Of a stretch of DNA of 64,000 bases, positions 8,234 to 16,414 are shown piece after piece; position 1 is the first letter of the stretch; every line of letters starts with the position of its first letter. Below the pieces are notes generated by a model. The model had not been told where the DNA came from, searched no databases, and was given only the letters and a program-made list of their open reading frames with translations. Both the position numbers and the translations under genes were made by a program. Source of the stretch: Eubacterium sp. UBA3782. GTDB taxonomy: Bacteria; Bacillota; Clostridia; Lachnospirales; Lachnospiraceae. The stretch lies in assembly GCA_002368795.1 (NCBI GenBank), contig DFFG01000075.1, positions 252 to 64,251 on the forward strand, given 5' to 3'.

Positions 8234-8839
8234 TTAGTCAGCCATGGCTGCTTTGATGGCGGCGAGGAGCTCGCTGTATTCTTCGTATGCGGGCAGGTCT
8301 GGATTGTCGGCTTTGATCTGCTCTGTGCTGCGGAAGAGGAAGCCGGCCTTGCTGGCCCGGATCATGCCCAGGTCGTTGTAGCTGTCGCCGCTGGCTATGG
8401 TCTCGAAGCCGATGGACTGGAGTGCTTTTACGGTGCTGAGCTTGGAGTTTGCTATACGCATCTTAAAGCCGGTGATGGTGCCGTTTTCGGCCACTTCCAG
8501 TGTGTTGCAGAAGAGGGTCGGCCAGCCGAGCTTTTCCATCAGGGGTGTTGCAAACTGGGTAAAGGTGTCGCTGATCAGGATGACCTGGGAGAAGGAGCGG
8601 AGCTCATCCAGGAACTCTCTTGCGCCGGGGAGCGGCTCGATCTTTGCGATGGTATCCTGGATCTCTTTGAGGCCGAGACCATGCTCCTTCAGGATGCCAA
8701 GTCTCCAATTCATCAGCTTGTTGTAGTCCGGCTCATCACGTGTCGTGCGTTTCAGCTCGGGGATCCCGCTGGCTTCAGAAAATGCGATCCAGATCTCGGG
8801 AACCAGTACGCCTTCTACATCAAGACAAGTTATATACAT
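8234..8839 (-). CDS. thrH: ThrH-like phosphoserine phosphatase/homoserine phosphotransferase
   Basis: A 201-residue HAD-superfamily enzyme very similar in layout to Pseudomonas ThrH, which dephosphorylates phosphoserine and can pass the phosphate to homoserine. Motif I is CLDVEGVLVPEIWIAF near the start (nucleophile Asp within DVEGV), motif II is ILISDTF (about 90), and motif III/IV is ASGDSYNDLGMI (about 152). The Glu in place of the usual second Asp in motif I matches ThrH. It follows ilvBN in the same direction but is separated by a 300-bp repeat-filled gap, so it may have its own promoter. An amino-acid biosynthesis role (serine or threonine) is inferred from the family. Confidence 0.85.
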   Translation of the reverse strand: MYITCLDVEGVLVPEIWIAFSEASGIPELKRTTRDEPDYNKLMNWRLGILKEHGLGLKEIQDTIAKIEPLPGAREFLDELRSFSQVILISDTFTQFATPLMEKLGWPTLFCNTLEVAENGTITGFKMRIANSKLSTVKALQSIGFETIASGDSYNDLGMIRASKAGFLFRSTEQIKADNPDLPAYEEYSELLAAIKAAMAD

Positions 8840-8876
8840 TATGTCACCTCGTTCTTTCTAAATAGGTTTGTGATAA

Positions 8877-9134
8877 GCATCTGCCTGAACTATATGCAGG
8901 CATCTTGGCAAGCCGTACAAGCATCTGTCCAAGCTCTATGGCAGCTTAGCAAGCCATATGGGCATCTGTCCAAGCTTTATGGCAGCTTAGCAAGCCATAT
9001 GGGCATCTGTCCAGGTTTTATGGTAGGCATTTTAGTAACCCATATGGGCATCTGTCCAGGTTTTATGGCAGGCATCTTGGCAAGCCGTACAGGCGTCTAA
9101 GCTTTATGACAGGCATCTGGACCAGCCATATTGG
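8877..9134. repeat. 41-48 bp tandem repeat, six copies
   Basis: Six degenerate copies of a unit beginning GCATCTGTCCAAGCTTTATG and ending CAAGCCATATGG fill the gap between ilvN and the ThrH gene. Copy length varies between 41 and 48 bases by small indels. Nothing else is visible in this gap. Confidence 0.8.
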
Positions 9135-9145
9135 ATGCTTTGTGC

Positions 9146-9619
9146 TTATCCTTTTGACATGCAGATCGTTCCGGTGCGCTGGACTTCCAGGATGCCGAAG
9201 CTTCTGACCAGCTCGACGAAGTCTGAGAGGACTTCGGGTTCTGCGTGAAGCTCGATCACCATGTTTTTCTGAGAGACGTGGAGGATCTTTGCCCCCATTA
9301 CGCTGCAGATCTCGATCAGGGATGCGCGGTTTGCCGGAGAGTAGGATACCTTGATCAGCATCATCTCCAGGGATACGCAGCGCACTTCATCCAGGCGGCG
9401 TACCTTGATGACGTCGAGCTTTTTGTTCAGCTGTTTTTCAATCTGGTCGATCGTTCTCTGGTCTCCGGTCGAGACGATCGTCATGCTGGATACATCGTGC
9501 TTGTCGGTCTCACCCACGGCCAGGCTGTCGATGTTGAAGCCGCGCCGGGCGAACAGGCCGGAAATGCCGGAGAGTACACCGTCTTTATTTTCTACTAATA
9601 CAGAAAAAACACCTTTCAT
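9146..9619 (-). CDS. ilvN: Acetolactate synthase small (regulatory) subunit
   Basis: A 157-residue regulatory subunit of acetohydroxyacid synthase, which controls the first shared step of valine, leucine and isoleucine synthesis. The N-terminal ACT domain (about 1-75) shows the expected VLVENKDGVLSGISGLFARR and GFNIDSLAVGETD pattern, where valine feedback acts in known homologues. The C-terminal half (about 80-155, LIKVSYSPANRASLIEICSV) matches the second ALS_ss domain. It starts 14 bases after the catalytic subunit, so the two form an operon. The symbol ilvH would be equally valid. Confidence 0.93.
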   Translation of the reverse strand: MKGVFSVLVENKDGVLSGISGLFARRGFNIDSLAVGETDKHDVSSMTIVSTGDQRTIDQIEKQLNKKLDVIKVRRLDEVRCVSLEMMLIKVSYSPANRASLIEICSVMGAKILHVSQKNMVIELHAEPEVLSDFVELVRSFGILEVQRTGTICMSKG

Positions 9620-9633
9620 GACGCTCTCCTTTC

Positions 9634-11256
9634 TCAGATGACGACGTTGCTGCTGTCGATGTTGCAGACCATAATGCAGGCGTTTTTGCAGGAGAGGAAG
9701 GCATCGAGGGTGCCGTCCAGCTCCTCATTGGAGCTGCACTCGAAGTAGTCCATATCGTAAGCTGCTGCGATCTTGTCATAGTGCGGATAGTCGTACAGCT
9801 GTACGCCGGAGTAATGGCCTTCGTAGACCTTCTGCTGGTGCTCCCGCACAAGTCCGAGGTATTCGTTGCGCATGACCAGGATCTTCAGGCCGACCTTGTT
9901 GATGGTGATAGTTGCCAGCTCGTACATGGACATCTGGAAGGAGCCGTCGCCGCAGACTGCCACGACCTGCTTGTCGGGCTCACACATCTTGGCACCGACT
10001 GCAGCCGGGATGGAATAGCCCATGGTGCCCATGCCGCCGGTGGTCATGTACCGGCCGTTTTTCATGACGTAGTTGTCCGCAGACCAGAGCTGGTTCTGGC
10101 CTACGTCAGCGACGTAGATGGCATCATCTTCCATCTTTTCGGAGAGGGTCTGGACCAGGATCATGGGATTGACCAGTTTGTCACTCCAGGTCCGGTGATC
10201 GACGGTGCTGTGCTTGATCTCTTCCAGTGTCTGGATCCACTCGGTGGTATCGATGTGGATGTCTGCCTCGGCAAGAGCGGTGAAGATGTTCTTGACATCA
10301 CCAACCAGGGGAAGCGTGGGACCAAGGTTTTTGCCGATCTCGGCGGAGTCGATATCAATATGGATGACAGAGAGCTGACGCTCCAGGTTTTCGGGCTTGG
10401 GCACTGCGCGGTCTGCTATACGGGCGCCGACGACGATCAGCAGGTCGCATTTGGATACTGCCCGGTTCGCGTAGGGCTTGCCGTTGTTTCCGAGCATGCC
10501 GAAATACAGCGGATGGCTCTTGGCCATGACGCCGATGCCCATCATGGTGTGGACCAGCGGGATGTTGAACTTCTCGCAGAAATTCTGCACGCATTTCTCG
10601 CCGTCGCCCAGGATGACGCCGCCGCCTGCGCAGATCAGAGGCTTCTTTGCCTTGTTGATGGCATGGATCACCTTGGCCATCTGCTGGGCGTTGCCCTTTG
10701 TGCTGGGCTTATAGCCGCGGAGGTTGACCTCTTCGGGATAACGGAATTCTTTTTTCAGTTTTGTCTTTTGAACATCACAGGGAATATCGATCAGCACCGG
10801 ACCCTTCCGGCCGCTGTTGGCGATGTGGAAAGCTTCCTTGAAGATGCGGGGAATGTCATCCGCATTCTTTACCAGATAGCTGTATTTGACGAAGGACTCG
10901 GTCGCTCCGCGCATATCCGCTTCCTGGAATACGTCCCTGCCAAGGAGACTGCTGTCCACCTGACCCGTGATCGCGATGATCGGGATACTGTCTGCGTAGG
11001 CTGTCGCCAGCGCAGTGATCAGGTTGGTTGCTCCGGGACCGGAAGAGGTCACGCAGACCGCCGGTTTTCTCGAGATCCTGGCGTAGCCGTTTGCCGCATG
11101 TCCCGCAGCCTGCTCCTGCCGTACCAGAATGTGCTCGATCTGTTCAGAGTTGTACAATGCCTCGTAAAAGGGCGCGATCGCCACCCCCGGGTATCCAAAG
11201 ATCCGGGTGATGCCCTCGGCCTCCAGGCATTTGACCATTGCTTCAGCACCGTTCAT
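9634..11256 (-). CDS. ilvB: Acetolactate synthase large (catalytic) subunit
   Basis: A 540-residue thiamine-diphosphate enzyme that joins two pyruvates, or pyruvate and 2-oxobutyrate. Domains in order: N-terminal TPP pyrimidine domain with the catalytic Glu in LVRQEQAAGHAANGYAR (about 50), a central FAD/Rossmann-like domain (about 190-320), and the C-terminal diphosphate-binding domain with VCGDGSFQMSMYELAT (about 430). The frame also allows a TTG two codons earlier, but AGGAGG lies only four bases from it. The ATG at 11254-11256 has a ten-base spacing and is preferred. The gene is preceded by a structured leader and is operonic with ilvN. Confidence 0.93.
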   Translation of the reverse strand: MNGAEAMVKCLEAEGITRIFGYPGVAIAPFYEALYNSEQIEHILVRQEQAAGHAANGYARISRKPAVCVTSSGPGATNLITALATAYADSIPIIAITGQVDSSLLGRDVFQEADMRGATESFVKYSYLVKNADDIPRIFKEAFHIANSGRKGPVLIDIPCDVQKTKLKKEFRYPEEVNLRGYKPSTKGNAQQMAKVIHAINKAKKPLICAGGGVILGDGEKCVQNFCEKFNIPLVHTMMGIGVMAKSHPLYFGMLGNNGKPYANRAVSKCDLLIVVGARIADRAVPKPENLERQLSVIHIDIDSAEIGKNLGPTLPLVGDVKNIFTALAEADIHIDTTEWIQTLEEIKHSTVDHRTWSDKLVNPMILVQTLSEKMEDDAIYVADVGQNQLWSADNYVMKNGRYMTTGGMGTMGYSIPAAVGAKMCEPDKQVVAVCGDGSFQMSMYELATITINKVGLKILVMRNEYLGLVREHQQKVYEGHYSGVQLYDYPHYDKIAAAYDMDYFECSSNEELDGTLDAFLSCKNACIMVCNIDSSNVVI

Positions 11257-11453
11257 ATTCAATTTTCCTCCTGCTTAAAGCGTGAACTGTGGTGAGCAGG
11301 ATAGGACTCCTGATGTAGTACCCGTATCCGCGGAAAGGATCCGCCATGCATTACATTACCTGCATATGCGTATCCCTGCTCTGTTTTTGCAGAGCCTTCC
11401 GGACCGGATGCTTTTGGCAGGATTCTGCTCACTCGTCCGAATGTGTACCAATT
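11257..11453 (-). promoter_or_regulatory. Structured ilvBN leader
   Basis: Between promoter and start codon the minus-strand RNA can form GCTCTG-CAAAAA-CAGAGC and a long-range pair of GTGAGCAG (near 11424-11431) with CTGCTCAC just before the ribosome site (near 11292-11299). The T-box sequence (AGGGTGGTACCGCG type) is absent, and no run of branched-chain codons was seen. A regulatory leader of unknown type is possible. Confidence 0.35.
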
Positions 11454-11482
11454 ATTATAGTGCATGAGGGAAATGCGCGCAA
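11454..11482 (-). promoter_or_regulatory. ilvBN promoter
   Basis: TTGCGC and TATAAT on the minus strand with 17-base spacing, about 200 bases before ilvB. Confidence 0.6.
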
Positions 11483-11523
11483 TCACAATCGGAATAAAAT
11501 GTTTTTGCCGGAAATTTTACAGT

Positions 11524-11551
11524 TTGCGAATTGGAACATGGATGGTATTAT
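11524..11551 (+). promoter_or_regulatory. Possible promoter of the AEC transporter gene
   Basis: TTGCGA and TATTAT on the + strand are 16 bases apart, leaving a leader of roughly 185 bases. The region 11555-11740 shows nothing else recognisable. Confidence 0.4.
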
Positions 11552-11743
11552 GGTAGCGATGCAGATCTGCACACAGCCAGATTTTTGGCATATGCAGAGC
11601 CGGGGCTGGAGAGGAACCAGAGAATGCGCGCGAATGCACGCTGCATGCGGTCAGTTTCCGTTGACTCATGCCGGGATCAGACAGCGGCAAGACTGCAGAA
11701 ATTATGAAGAGTGAATAATGAAATAAGAAGGGATAGACATATT

Positions 11744-12664
11744 ATGGAGACAGCACTGATCATCCTGAATCAGATCCTGCTGATGTTTTTGCTCAGCGCG
11801 ATCGGCTTTTACCTGTTTAAAAAGAGCTATATCACGAAGGAAGGCCTCCGATCCATTGGAAATATCCTGATCCACCTGGTTCTTCCCTGTGTGATCATCA
11901 AAGGCTTTCTGGTGGAGCGGGATGCTGCCCATCTGACCGGGCTGGCTGTGTCGGGTCTTGCCGGCGTGGGCTCTGTGCTGCTTTCGATCGTGATCTCCCG
12001 GCTGCTTTTCCGGAAGGATGCGATCGCCAGCTTTGCCTCTTCCTTTTCCAACCCGGGCTTTTTTGGTGTTCCGCTGGTCGTTGCCGCATTTTCTGACGGG
12101 GCGGTCTTCTATATGGCCAGCTTTATTGCAGCGATCAATATCGGCCAGTTTACCTACGGTGTTGCCATCATGACCGGAAGTTCGGATTCCATCCGCCCGA
12201 AGGCGATCCTGAAGGCGCCTTTCTTTGGGGCGACAGCGCTTGGCCTTCTGTTGTTTTTCCTGCGAGTTCCGGTACCGGGCATTGCCATGCGCGTGCTGGA
12301 TACAGTTACCGGCATCAACACACCCCTGGCGATGTTTACCATCGGCTGCTACCTGGCAGCGGCGGATCTTCCGTCTATTTTCGGAAGACGGGAGGTCTAT
12401 CTGGTTACGCTGGTCAGACTGATCGTCATTCCTCTGATTACGATGGGACTGCTGCTCCTGCTGATTCCGGACATCTATGCAGACATTCGTATGGTAGTGA
12501 TGATCACGGCTACCTGCCCGGTGGGCTCCAACGTGGCGGTGTATGCTCAGCTGCATAACAAGGATTATGCGTATTCTGTCGGAACGGTCATTGTCTCGAC
12601 GCTCCTGTCGGTCATCACGATCCCGGCAATTATCTATCTGTACCAAATGCTTGCCGCCATGTAA
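11744..12664 (+). CDS. AEC-family (auxin efflux carrier-type) transporter
   Basis: A protein of about 306 residues with eight to ten hydrophobic segments and the Mem_trans/AEC layout: FLLSAIGFYLFKKSYITKEG near the start, a central NPGFFGVPL motif, and a C-terminal CPVGSNVAVYAQLHNKDY motif. All are characteristic of bacterial AEC permeases for malate-type or other organic acids. The substrate cannot be read from the sequence. The ATG at 11744 has GAAGGGA upstream and is preferred over an in-frame GTG at 11711. It is divergent from ilvBN and convergent with the MATE gene. Confidence 0.88.
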   Translation: METALIILNQILLMFLLSAIGFYLFKKSYITKEGLRSIGNILIHLVLPCVIIKGFLVERDAAHLTGLAVSGLAGVGSVLLSIVISRLLFRKDAIASFASSFSNPGFFGVPLVVAAFSDGAVFYMASFIAAINIGQFTYGVAIMTGSSDSIRPKAILKAPFFGATALGLLLFFLRVPVPGIAMRVLDTVTGINTPLAMFTIGCYLAAADLPSIFGRREVYLVTLVRLIVIPLITMGLLLLLIPDIYADIRMVVMITATCPVGSNVAVYAQLHNKDYAYSVGTVIVSTLLSVITIPAIIYLYQMLAAM

Positions 12665-12794
12665 TGTCACATCAGGGCTGCAGACTGCAGATAATCGGAA
12701 CGACTGGATTTTAGTCAAAAGCATGTAACTTTACAACGCGATTGCAGATTTCGGATAATCGAAATCACAGCCCTTTGCTTCTGACCACGCAGCT

Positions 12795-14165
12795 TTATAC
12801 CGCGGCTGCCGGTTCCGGCTGCACAAGGTGCTGCCGGAGCATTTTGCGGTAGCGCGGCAGCAGCAGGAAGAGCATCAGGAAGAAACTGATGTCATAGCTT
12901 AGGTAGACGACCCGCATGGTGGGGAAGAAGGGGATGAGCAGATGGCACCAGATGACGCGGAAGAGGCTGTAGCACAGAAGGGTGCAGACCATGGGCCAGG
13001 CCGTGTCGCCCAGACCCTTGATGGCGCCGAGGTACACCTGATTGATGGCATAGATGATGTAGACGGGGAACGTCAAAAGGGCGGCTTCCAGTGCATTGTC
13101 CAGGATGCCCTGCTGGTTGGTAAACAGCCGGAGGGAATATGGCGCCGTCCACATGAGAACGATGCTTAAGGGGATCATGATCAGACACATGATCCGAAGA
13201 CTCAGCTGTACGGAGTCTCGGATCCGGTCATAGCGTCCCGCGCCCGCGTTCTGGCTGATAAAGGCGGTCAGCGCGATGCCGTAGGCAAAGGAGGGCAGAT
13301 ACAGACAGCCCTCGATCCTGGCATACACGGTCATGTCGGCAACTGCGTCGGCACCAAAGCTGTTGATGGAGATCTGGACCAGCAGGGAGGAGATGCTCAT
13401 AAAGAGCGCCTGCATGCCGGCGGGAACACCTTTTTGCAGGAGCTTCAGAAGTCCGGTGGTGGACAGTGCCGGTCCGGTAAAACGAAGTGCCCAGGTGGGA
13501 TCTGCCCGGCGAAGCCGCCGGATGATCAGAACTGCCAGGAAGAGCTGGGCCAGCAGCGTGGCCAGCGCCGCACCACGGATCCCCATGGAAAGAATGACGA
13601 CAAAAAACAGATCCAGGATCAGGTTGGAAAGCGAAGAATAGAGAAACAGAATCAGCGGCGTCCGGGTATCACCCACCGACCGGAGAATGGCGATGCCGAT
13701 GTTGCTGATCAGCTGGGCCGACAGGCCGGGCAGGATGATGCCAAGGTAGGCCAGAGCATCCGGCATGACTTCTGCAGGGCAGTTTAGCAGGCGAAGAATA
13801 GGCCCGGCGCACAGATACAGGATAAGGGTCATCGCCAGACCGGACAGAAGGGCAAAGCGGAAGACCGCCGTGATCACCTTTTTCAGGTCAGCATAGCGGA
13901 AGGCGCCGAAGAGTTGGCCGGTGATGACACTGATGCCGGAGGAGAATCCGACAAAAAAGTTGATCATCGTGGACAGCAGAAGAGCGGAGGAGCCGGCAGC
14001 GGCCAGGGCAAAATTGCCGCAGAAATGACCGACGACAGCACAGTCAGCTGCGCTGTAAAGCTCCTGCAGGAGCTGTGTCAGCAGGACCGGAACGGCAAAA
14101 TAGAGAAGCGTTCTGCCGATTGGCCCGTTTTCAACATGTATGGGATCTGTAGCGTTTGCCTTCAT
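12795..14165 (-). CDS. MATE-family efflux transporter
   Basis: A protein of about 456 residues with twelve predicted membrane helices in two halves, of the type that exports drugs or metabolites with Na+ or H+ gradient energy. Family marks include PIGRTLLYFAVPVLLTQLLQ, ELYSAADCAVVGHF and a second-half FVSQNAGAG-like FISQNAGAGRYDRI. The frame is open 64 codons further upstream, but that stretch is translated CA-rich repeat DNA (Cys/Val-rich). The ATG at 14163-14165 behind GGGGC gives the normal family length. It follows the LysR gene in the same direction but is separated from it by a strong terminator. Confidence 0.9.
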   Translation of the reverse strand: MKANATDPIHVENGPIGRTLLYFAVPVLLTQLLQELYSAADCAVVGHFCGNFALAAAGSSALLLSTMINFFVGFSSGISVITGQLFGAFRYADLKKVITAVFRFALLSGLAMTLILYLCAGPILRLLNCPAEVMPDALAYLGIILPGLSAQLISNIGIAILRSVGDTRTPLILFLYSSLSNLILDLFFVVILSMGIRGAALATLLAQLFLAVLIIRRLRRADPTWALRFTGPALSTTGLLKLLQKGVPAGMQALFMSISSLLVQISINSFGADAVADMTVYARIEGCLYLPSFAYGIALTAFISQNAGAGRYDRIRDSVQLSLRIMCLIMIPLSIVLMWTAPYSLRLFTNQQGILDNALEAALLTFPVYIIYAINQVYLGAIKGLGDTAWPMVCTLLCYSLFRVIWCHLLIPFFPTMRVVYLSYDISFFLMLFLLLPRYRKMLRQHLVQPEPAAAV

Positions 14166-14415
14166 TGCACTGCCCCGCATTTCAAAAAACAAAAAAACTG
14201 AAAAAAGATCGAACCGCCGCATCGCATACCGCCATGCCGGCTTAGAAAAAAACAAAGCCGGTTGTTGTGCATAGTACTGCGGCCATAACACATAGCACAT
14301 AGACACGCAGCTAACATAACATACAGACGCACAGCTCACACAGCATACACAGCACACATGGGCACACTGCGCACTGTCCGCAATGTGGTGTTATAACCTT
14401 ATTATAGATGAAATA
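14166..14415. other. CA-rich low-complexity region upstream of the MATE gene
   Basis: The stretch 14276-14375 is made of repeated CACA/GCACAC/ACATAC words of low complexity. A minus-strand TATAAT occurs near 14402-14407, but no good -35 box fits it. No gene is visible. Confidence 0.4.
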
Positions 14416-14444
14416 GAAAAAAGCCGGATATTCCGGCTTTTTTA
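14416..14444. terminator. Bidirectional terminator after the LysR gene
   Basis: AAAAAAGCCGGA-TAT-TCCGGCTTTTTT, a perfect stem flanked by A- and T-runs. It ends the LysR transcript on the minus strand. Confidence 0.92.
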
Positions 14445-14472
14445 TGTGGAGCATATAAGGTTTTGTTATGGG

Positions 14473-15387
14473 TCAGCCTTCCTGGATAACACGTTCGATC
14501 ATGGCAAGGAAGGGAAGGACTTCCGGGCGGAGAGGCTGGTCTTTTGCGTGCAGATAGCCAAAGGAGATCTGCTGCTGAAAACCGTCGATGACGGACATGG
14601 AGAAGCCGTGGAGTGAATAATCTCTGGTCTGCCAGTAGGTGCCCAGGTTGCACAGACCGGTCTCCTGCAGCATGTGGATCATCAGATGGTCACTGTTGGT
14701 GCGGATGACCTTTCGGAGTGCGCATTTTCCGCTGCGGAAGGCCGGATCGTCCATCAGAAGTTCTTCAACGGAAAAGAAATCATCCTCCAGCTGGATGCAG
14801 GCACATCCATCCAGTTCTTCGGGCCGGATCAGCGGCCGGCCATAGAATGGGCTTTTGCTGCCGGCGTGCAGCACCAGATCTGAGAGGCGCAGCGGCGTGT
14901 AGACCAGATGATGGCGTTCTGCCAGACGGTCCAGGGCAGCCAGCTTGCTGACAGCCACGAACAGCAGGCCGAGATCGTAACGGCTCTCCTCAAGCAGACC
15001 GAGCATCTGCTCGATTCCGCATTCGGTGTACTGCAAAGACAGCTCCTGCTTCATCTGGCTCTGGAAAAACTGCTCCACCAGAAAGGCCAGGCTGCTGCTG
15101 GGATTGACAGCGATGCGCAGCCGTCCGGCGGAGGAATCCTCGGCCACCTCCCGGATCAGGTCAGTGTTCTTTGCAATGTTCCGTGCATAGACCAGGATCC
15201 GCTCGCCGTCAGCGGTGAGGGCGATTCCCCGTGCGGTGCGGTCGAACAGCGTCACGCCAAGGTCCTTTTCCAGAGCATGGATGACCTGGCTGACGTGGGG
15301 CTGTGTCGTAAACAAAGCCTCAGCCGCCTTGGTCAGGGAGCCTTTTTCTGCGCTGACGAGGAAGTACTGCAGCTGCTGCATATCCAT
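14473..15387 (-). CDS. LysR-family transcriptional regulator
   Basis: A 304-residue regulator. The N-terminal winged helix-turn-helix (about 1-60) is clear: MDMQQLQYFLVSAEKGSLTK, then AAEALFTTQPHVSQVIHALE and LGVTLFDRTARGIALT. The remainder (about 90-300) is a LysR substrate-binding domain of the usual size, with the inducer unknown. It is preceded by an extended -10 promoter and followed by a strong terminator, so it is a single-gene unit. The MATE pump downstream and the divergent YuiD-like gene upstream are the obvious candidate targets, by position only. Confidence 0.9.
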   Translation of the reverse strand: MDMQQLQYFLVSAEKGSLTKAAEALFTTQPHVSQVIHALEKDLGVTLFDRTARGIALTADGERILVYARNIAKNTDLIREVAEDSSAGRLRIAVNPSSSLAFLVEQFFQSQMKQELSLQYTECGIEQMLGLLEESRYDLGLLFVAVSKLAALDRLAERHHLVYTPLRLSDLVLHAGSKSPFYGRPLIRPEELDGCACIQLEDDFFSVEELLMDDPAFRSGKCALRKVIRTNSDHLMIHMLQETGLCNLGTYWQTRDYSLHGFSMSVIDGFQQQISFGYLHAKDQPLRPEVLPFLAMIERVIQEG

Positions 15388-15719
15388 TGTGTGTTCTTCC
15401 TTTCCTGGTGCTCTTGTTTCCTGGTATCCTATCCGATCCTGACGGCATGACTATTTGGTGCGCAGCATGCACCGGAGGTGCTGCCGGCAGGACCTGTTCA
15501 ATAATAAAACATTATAGCACAGGGAGGCATGGATAGGGAAATGTCTGCTCCGTCAGATAGAAATGGGCAGCGCTTCATCCGATAGAAAAAGACAGAAAAG
15601 AAAAGTGACGGAAATTCAGATTTCCCTGCGACGGGATGGCAGATGTATGATATACTGGTAGAACAGAAATATCCCGGTATGTGTAACACTTCAGGATCGC
15701 CGGGACTCCGGGGGATGAC
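15388..15719. other. Divergent intergenic region
   Basis: A 330-bp gap between the LysR gene (minus) and the YuiD-like gene (plus). Apart from an extended -10 element for LysR and a weaker + TATACT near 15655, nothing recognisable is present. Confidence 0.35.
15511..15519 (-). promoter_or_regulatory. Extended -10 promoter of the LysR gene
   Basis: TGCTATAAT on the minus strand, a full extended -10 element, 125 bases before the start codon. Confidence 0.55.
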
Positions 15720-16184
15720 ATGAGCTATATTCAACAGCTGCTGGCAAACCGCATATTGATTACCGGCCTTGTTGGGTGGGCAGTTGCGCAGGTCGTAAAG
15801 ACGGTTCTGTATGCGATCGTCAACCGTACGCTCAATTTTGAGCGGCTTGTGGGGGACGGCGGCATGCCGAGCGCCCATTCGGCTACAGTCTCGAGTGTTG
15901 CACTGTCGACAGGCTTCGAGATGGGGTTCAACTCGGCCGTGTTTGCGGTCGCACTTATCCTGGCGATCATCGTCATGCATGATGCCATGGGTGTGCGAAG
16001 AGAATCGGGCAGGCATGCGTCTGCTATCAATGAGCTTTGGGATGCACTGACCTTTACCAACGCGGATTACGAAAACCTAAGTCCCGATGAACAGCTAAAG
16101 GAATTTATCGGTCACTCGCCGACCCAGGTCGTGGCCGGCTGTGTGCTGGGCATCGTGATTGCCTGCATCAGCTATCTGCTGTAG
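15720..16184 (+). CDS. YuiD-like divergent PAP2-family membrane protein (DUF212)
   Basis: A 154-residue membrane protein of the DUF212/YuiD family, distantly related to acid phosphatase/vanadium haloperoxidase (PAP2) proteins. The diagnostic block GDGGMPSAHSATVSSVALST is present at about 42-62, then IVMHDAMGVRRESGRHA at about 82-98 and GHSPTQVVAGCVLG near the end, with three to four membrane helices. The substrate is unknown; phospholipid or isoprenoid phosphates are a guess from the fold. The ATG follows GGGGGATGAC. A bidirectional terminator follows the stop. Confidence 0.88.
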   Translation: MSYIQQLLANRILITGLVGWAVAQVVKTVLYAIVNRTLNFERLVGDGGMPSAHSATVSSVALSTGFEMGFNSAVFAVALILAIIVMHDAMGVRRESGRHASAINELWDALTFTNADYENLSPDEQLKEFIGHSPTQVVAGCVLGIVIACISYLL

Positions 16185-16188
16185 GAAA

Positions 16189-16242
16189 GAAAAAACACCG
16201 GCTTTTGGACGGAACTGATCTGTCCGAAGGCCGGTGTTTTTT
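16189..16242. terminator. Bidirectional terminator
   Basis: AAAACACCGGC pairs with GCCGGTGTTTT around an inner GGAC/GTCC helix, with A-run and T-run on either side. It serves the YuiD-like gene and possibly the convergent GH2 gene. Confidence 0.9.
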
Positions 16243-16288
16243 TGGGGGGGGTATTACTCCGATTGCCTGATAGGCAAGGCAATCTGCA

Positions 16289-16325
16289 AGGAACTGCTAT
16301 CAGAGTTTACATAATAGCAGTTCCT
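16289..16325. other. 12-bp inverted repeat past the GH2 stop
   Basis: AGGAACTGCTAT (16289-16300) and ATAGCAGTTCCT (16314-16325) form a perfect stem. Its right arm merges with the first 26-bp repeat copy. Confidence 0.6.
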
Positions 16326-16414
16326 GCTTATTCTGTATGATAATATTTCCTGCTTATTCTATAGTATAGCACTTCTTGCTTATCCTATATTATAACGTTT
16401 CCTGCTTATTCTCC
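16321..16414. repeat. 26-bp tandem repeat running into the GH2 stop codon
   Basis: Three full 26-bp copies (TTCCTGCTTATTCTGTATGA and onward, at 16321, 16347 and 16373) and a partial copy at 16399-16414. The partial copy contains the stop codon and last codons of the GH2 gene (its TTATTCTCC). The array therefore looks like an outward amplification of that gene's own 3' end. Confidence 0.8.

Noticed and set aside
9781..11295. 504-codon + strand ORF opposite ilvB
   Set aside because: It is a shadow of the clearly homologous ilvB frame.
11257..11482. T-box riboswitch before ilvB
   Set aside because: The conserved T-box sequence and specifier arrangement are not found.
14166..14357. 64-residue Cys/Val-rich N-terminal extension of the MATE protein
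   Set aside because: It is translated from CA-rich low-complexity DNA, and a proper start with a ribosome site lies at 14163-14165.
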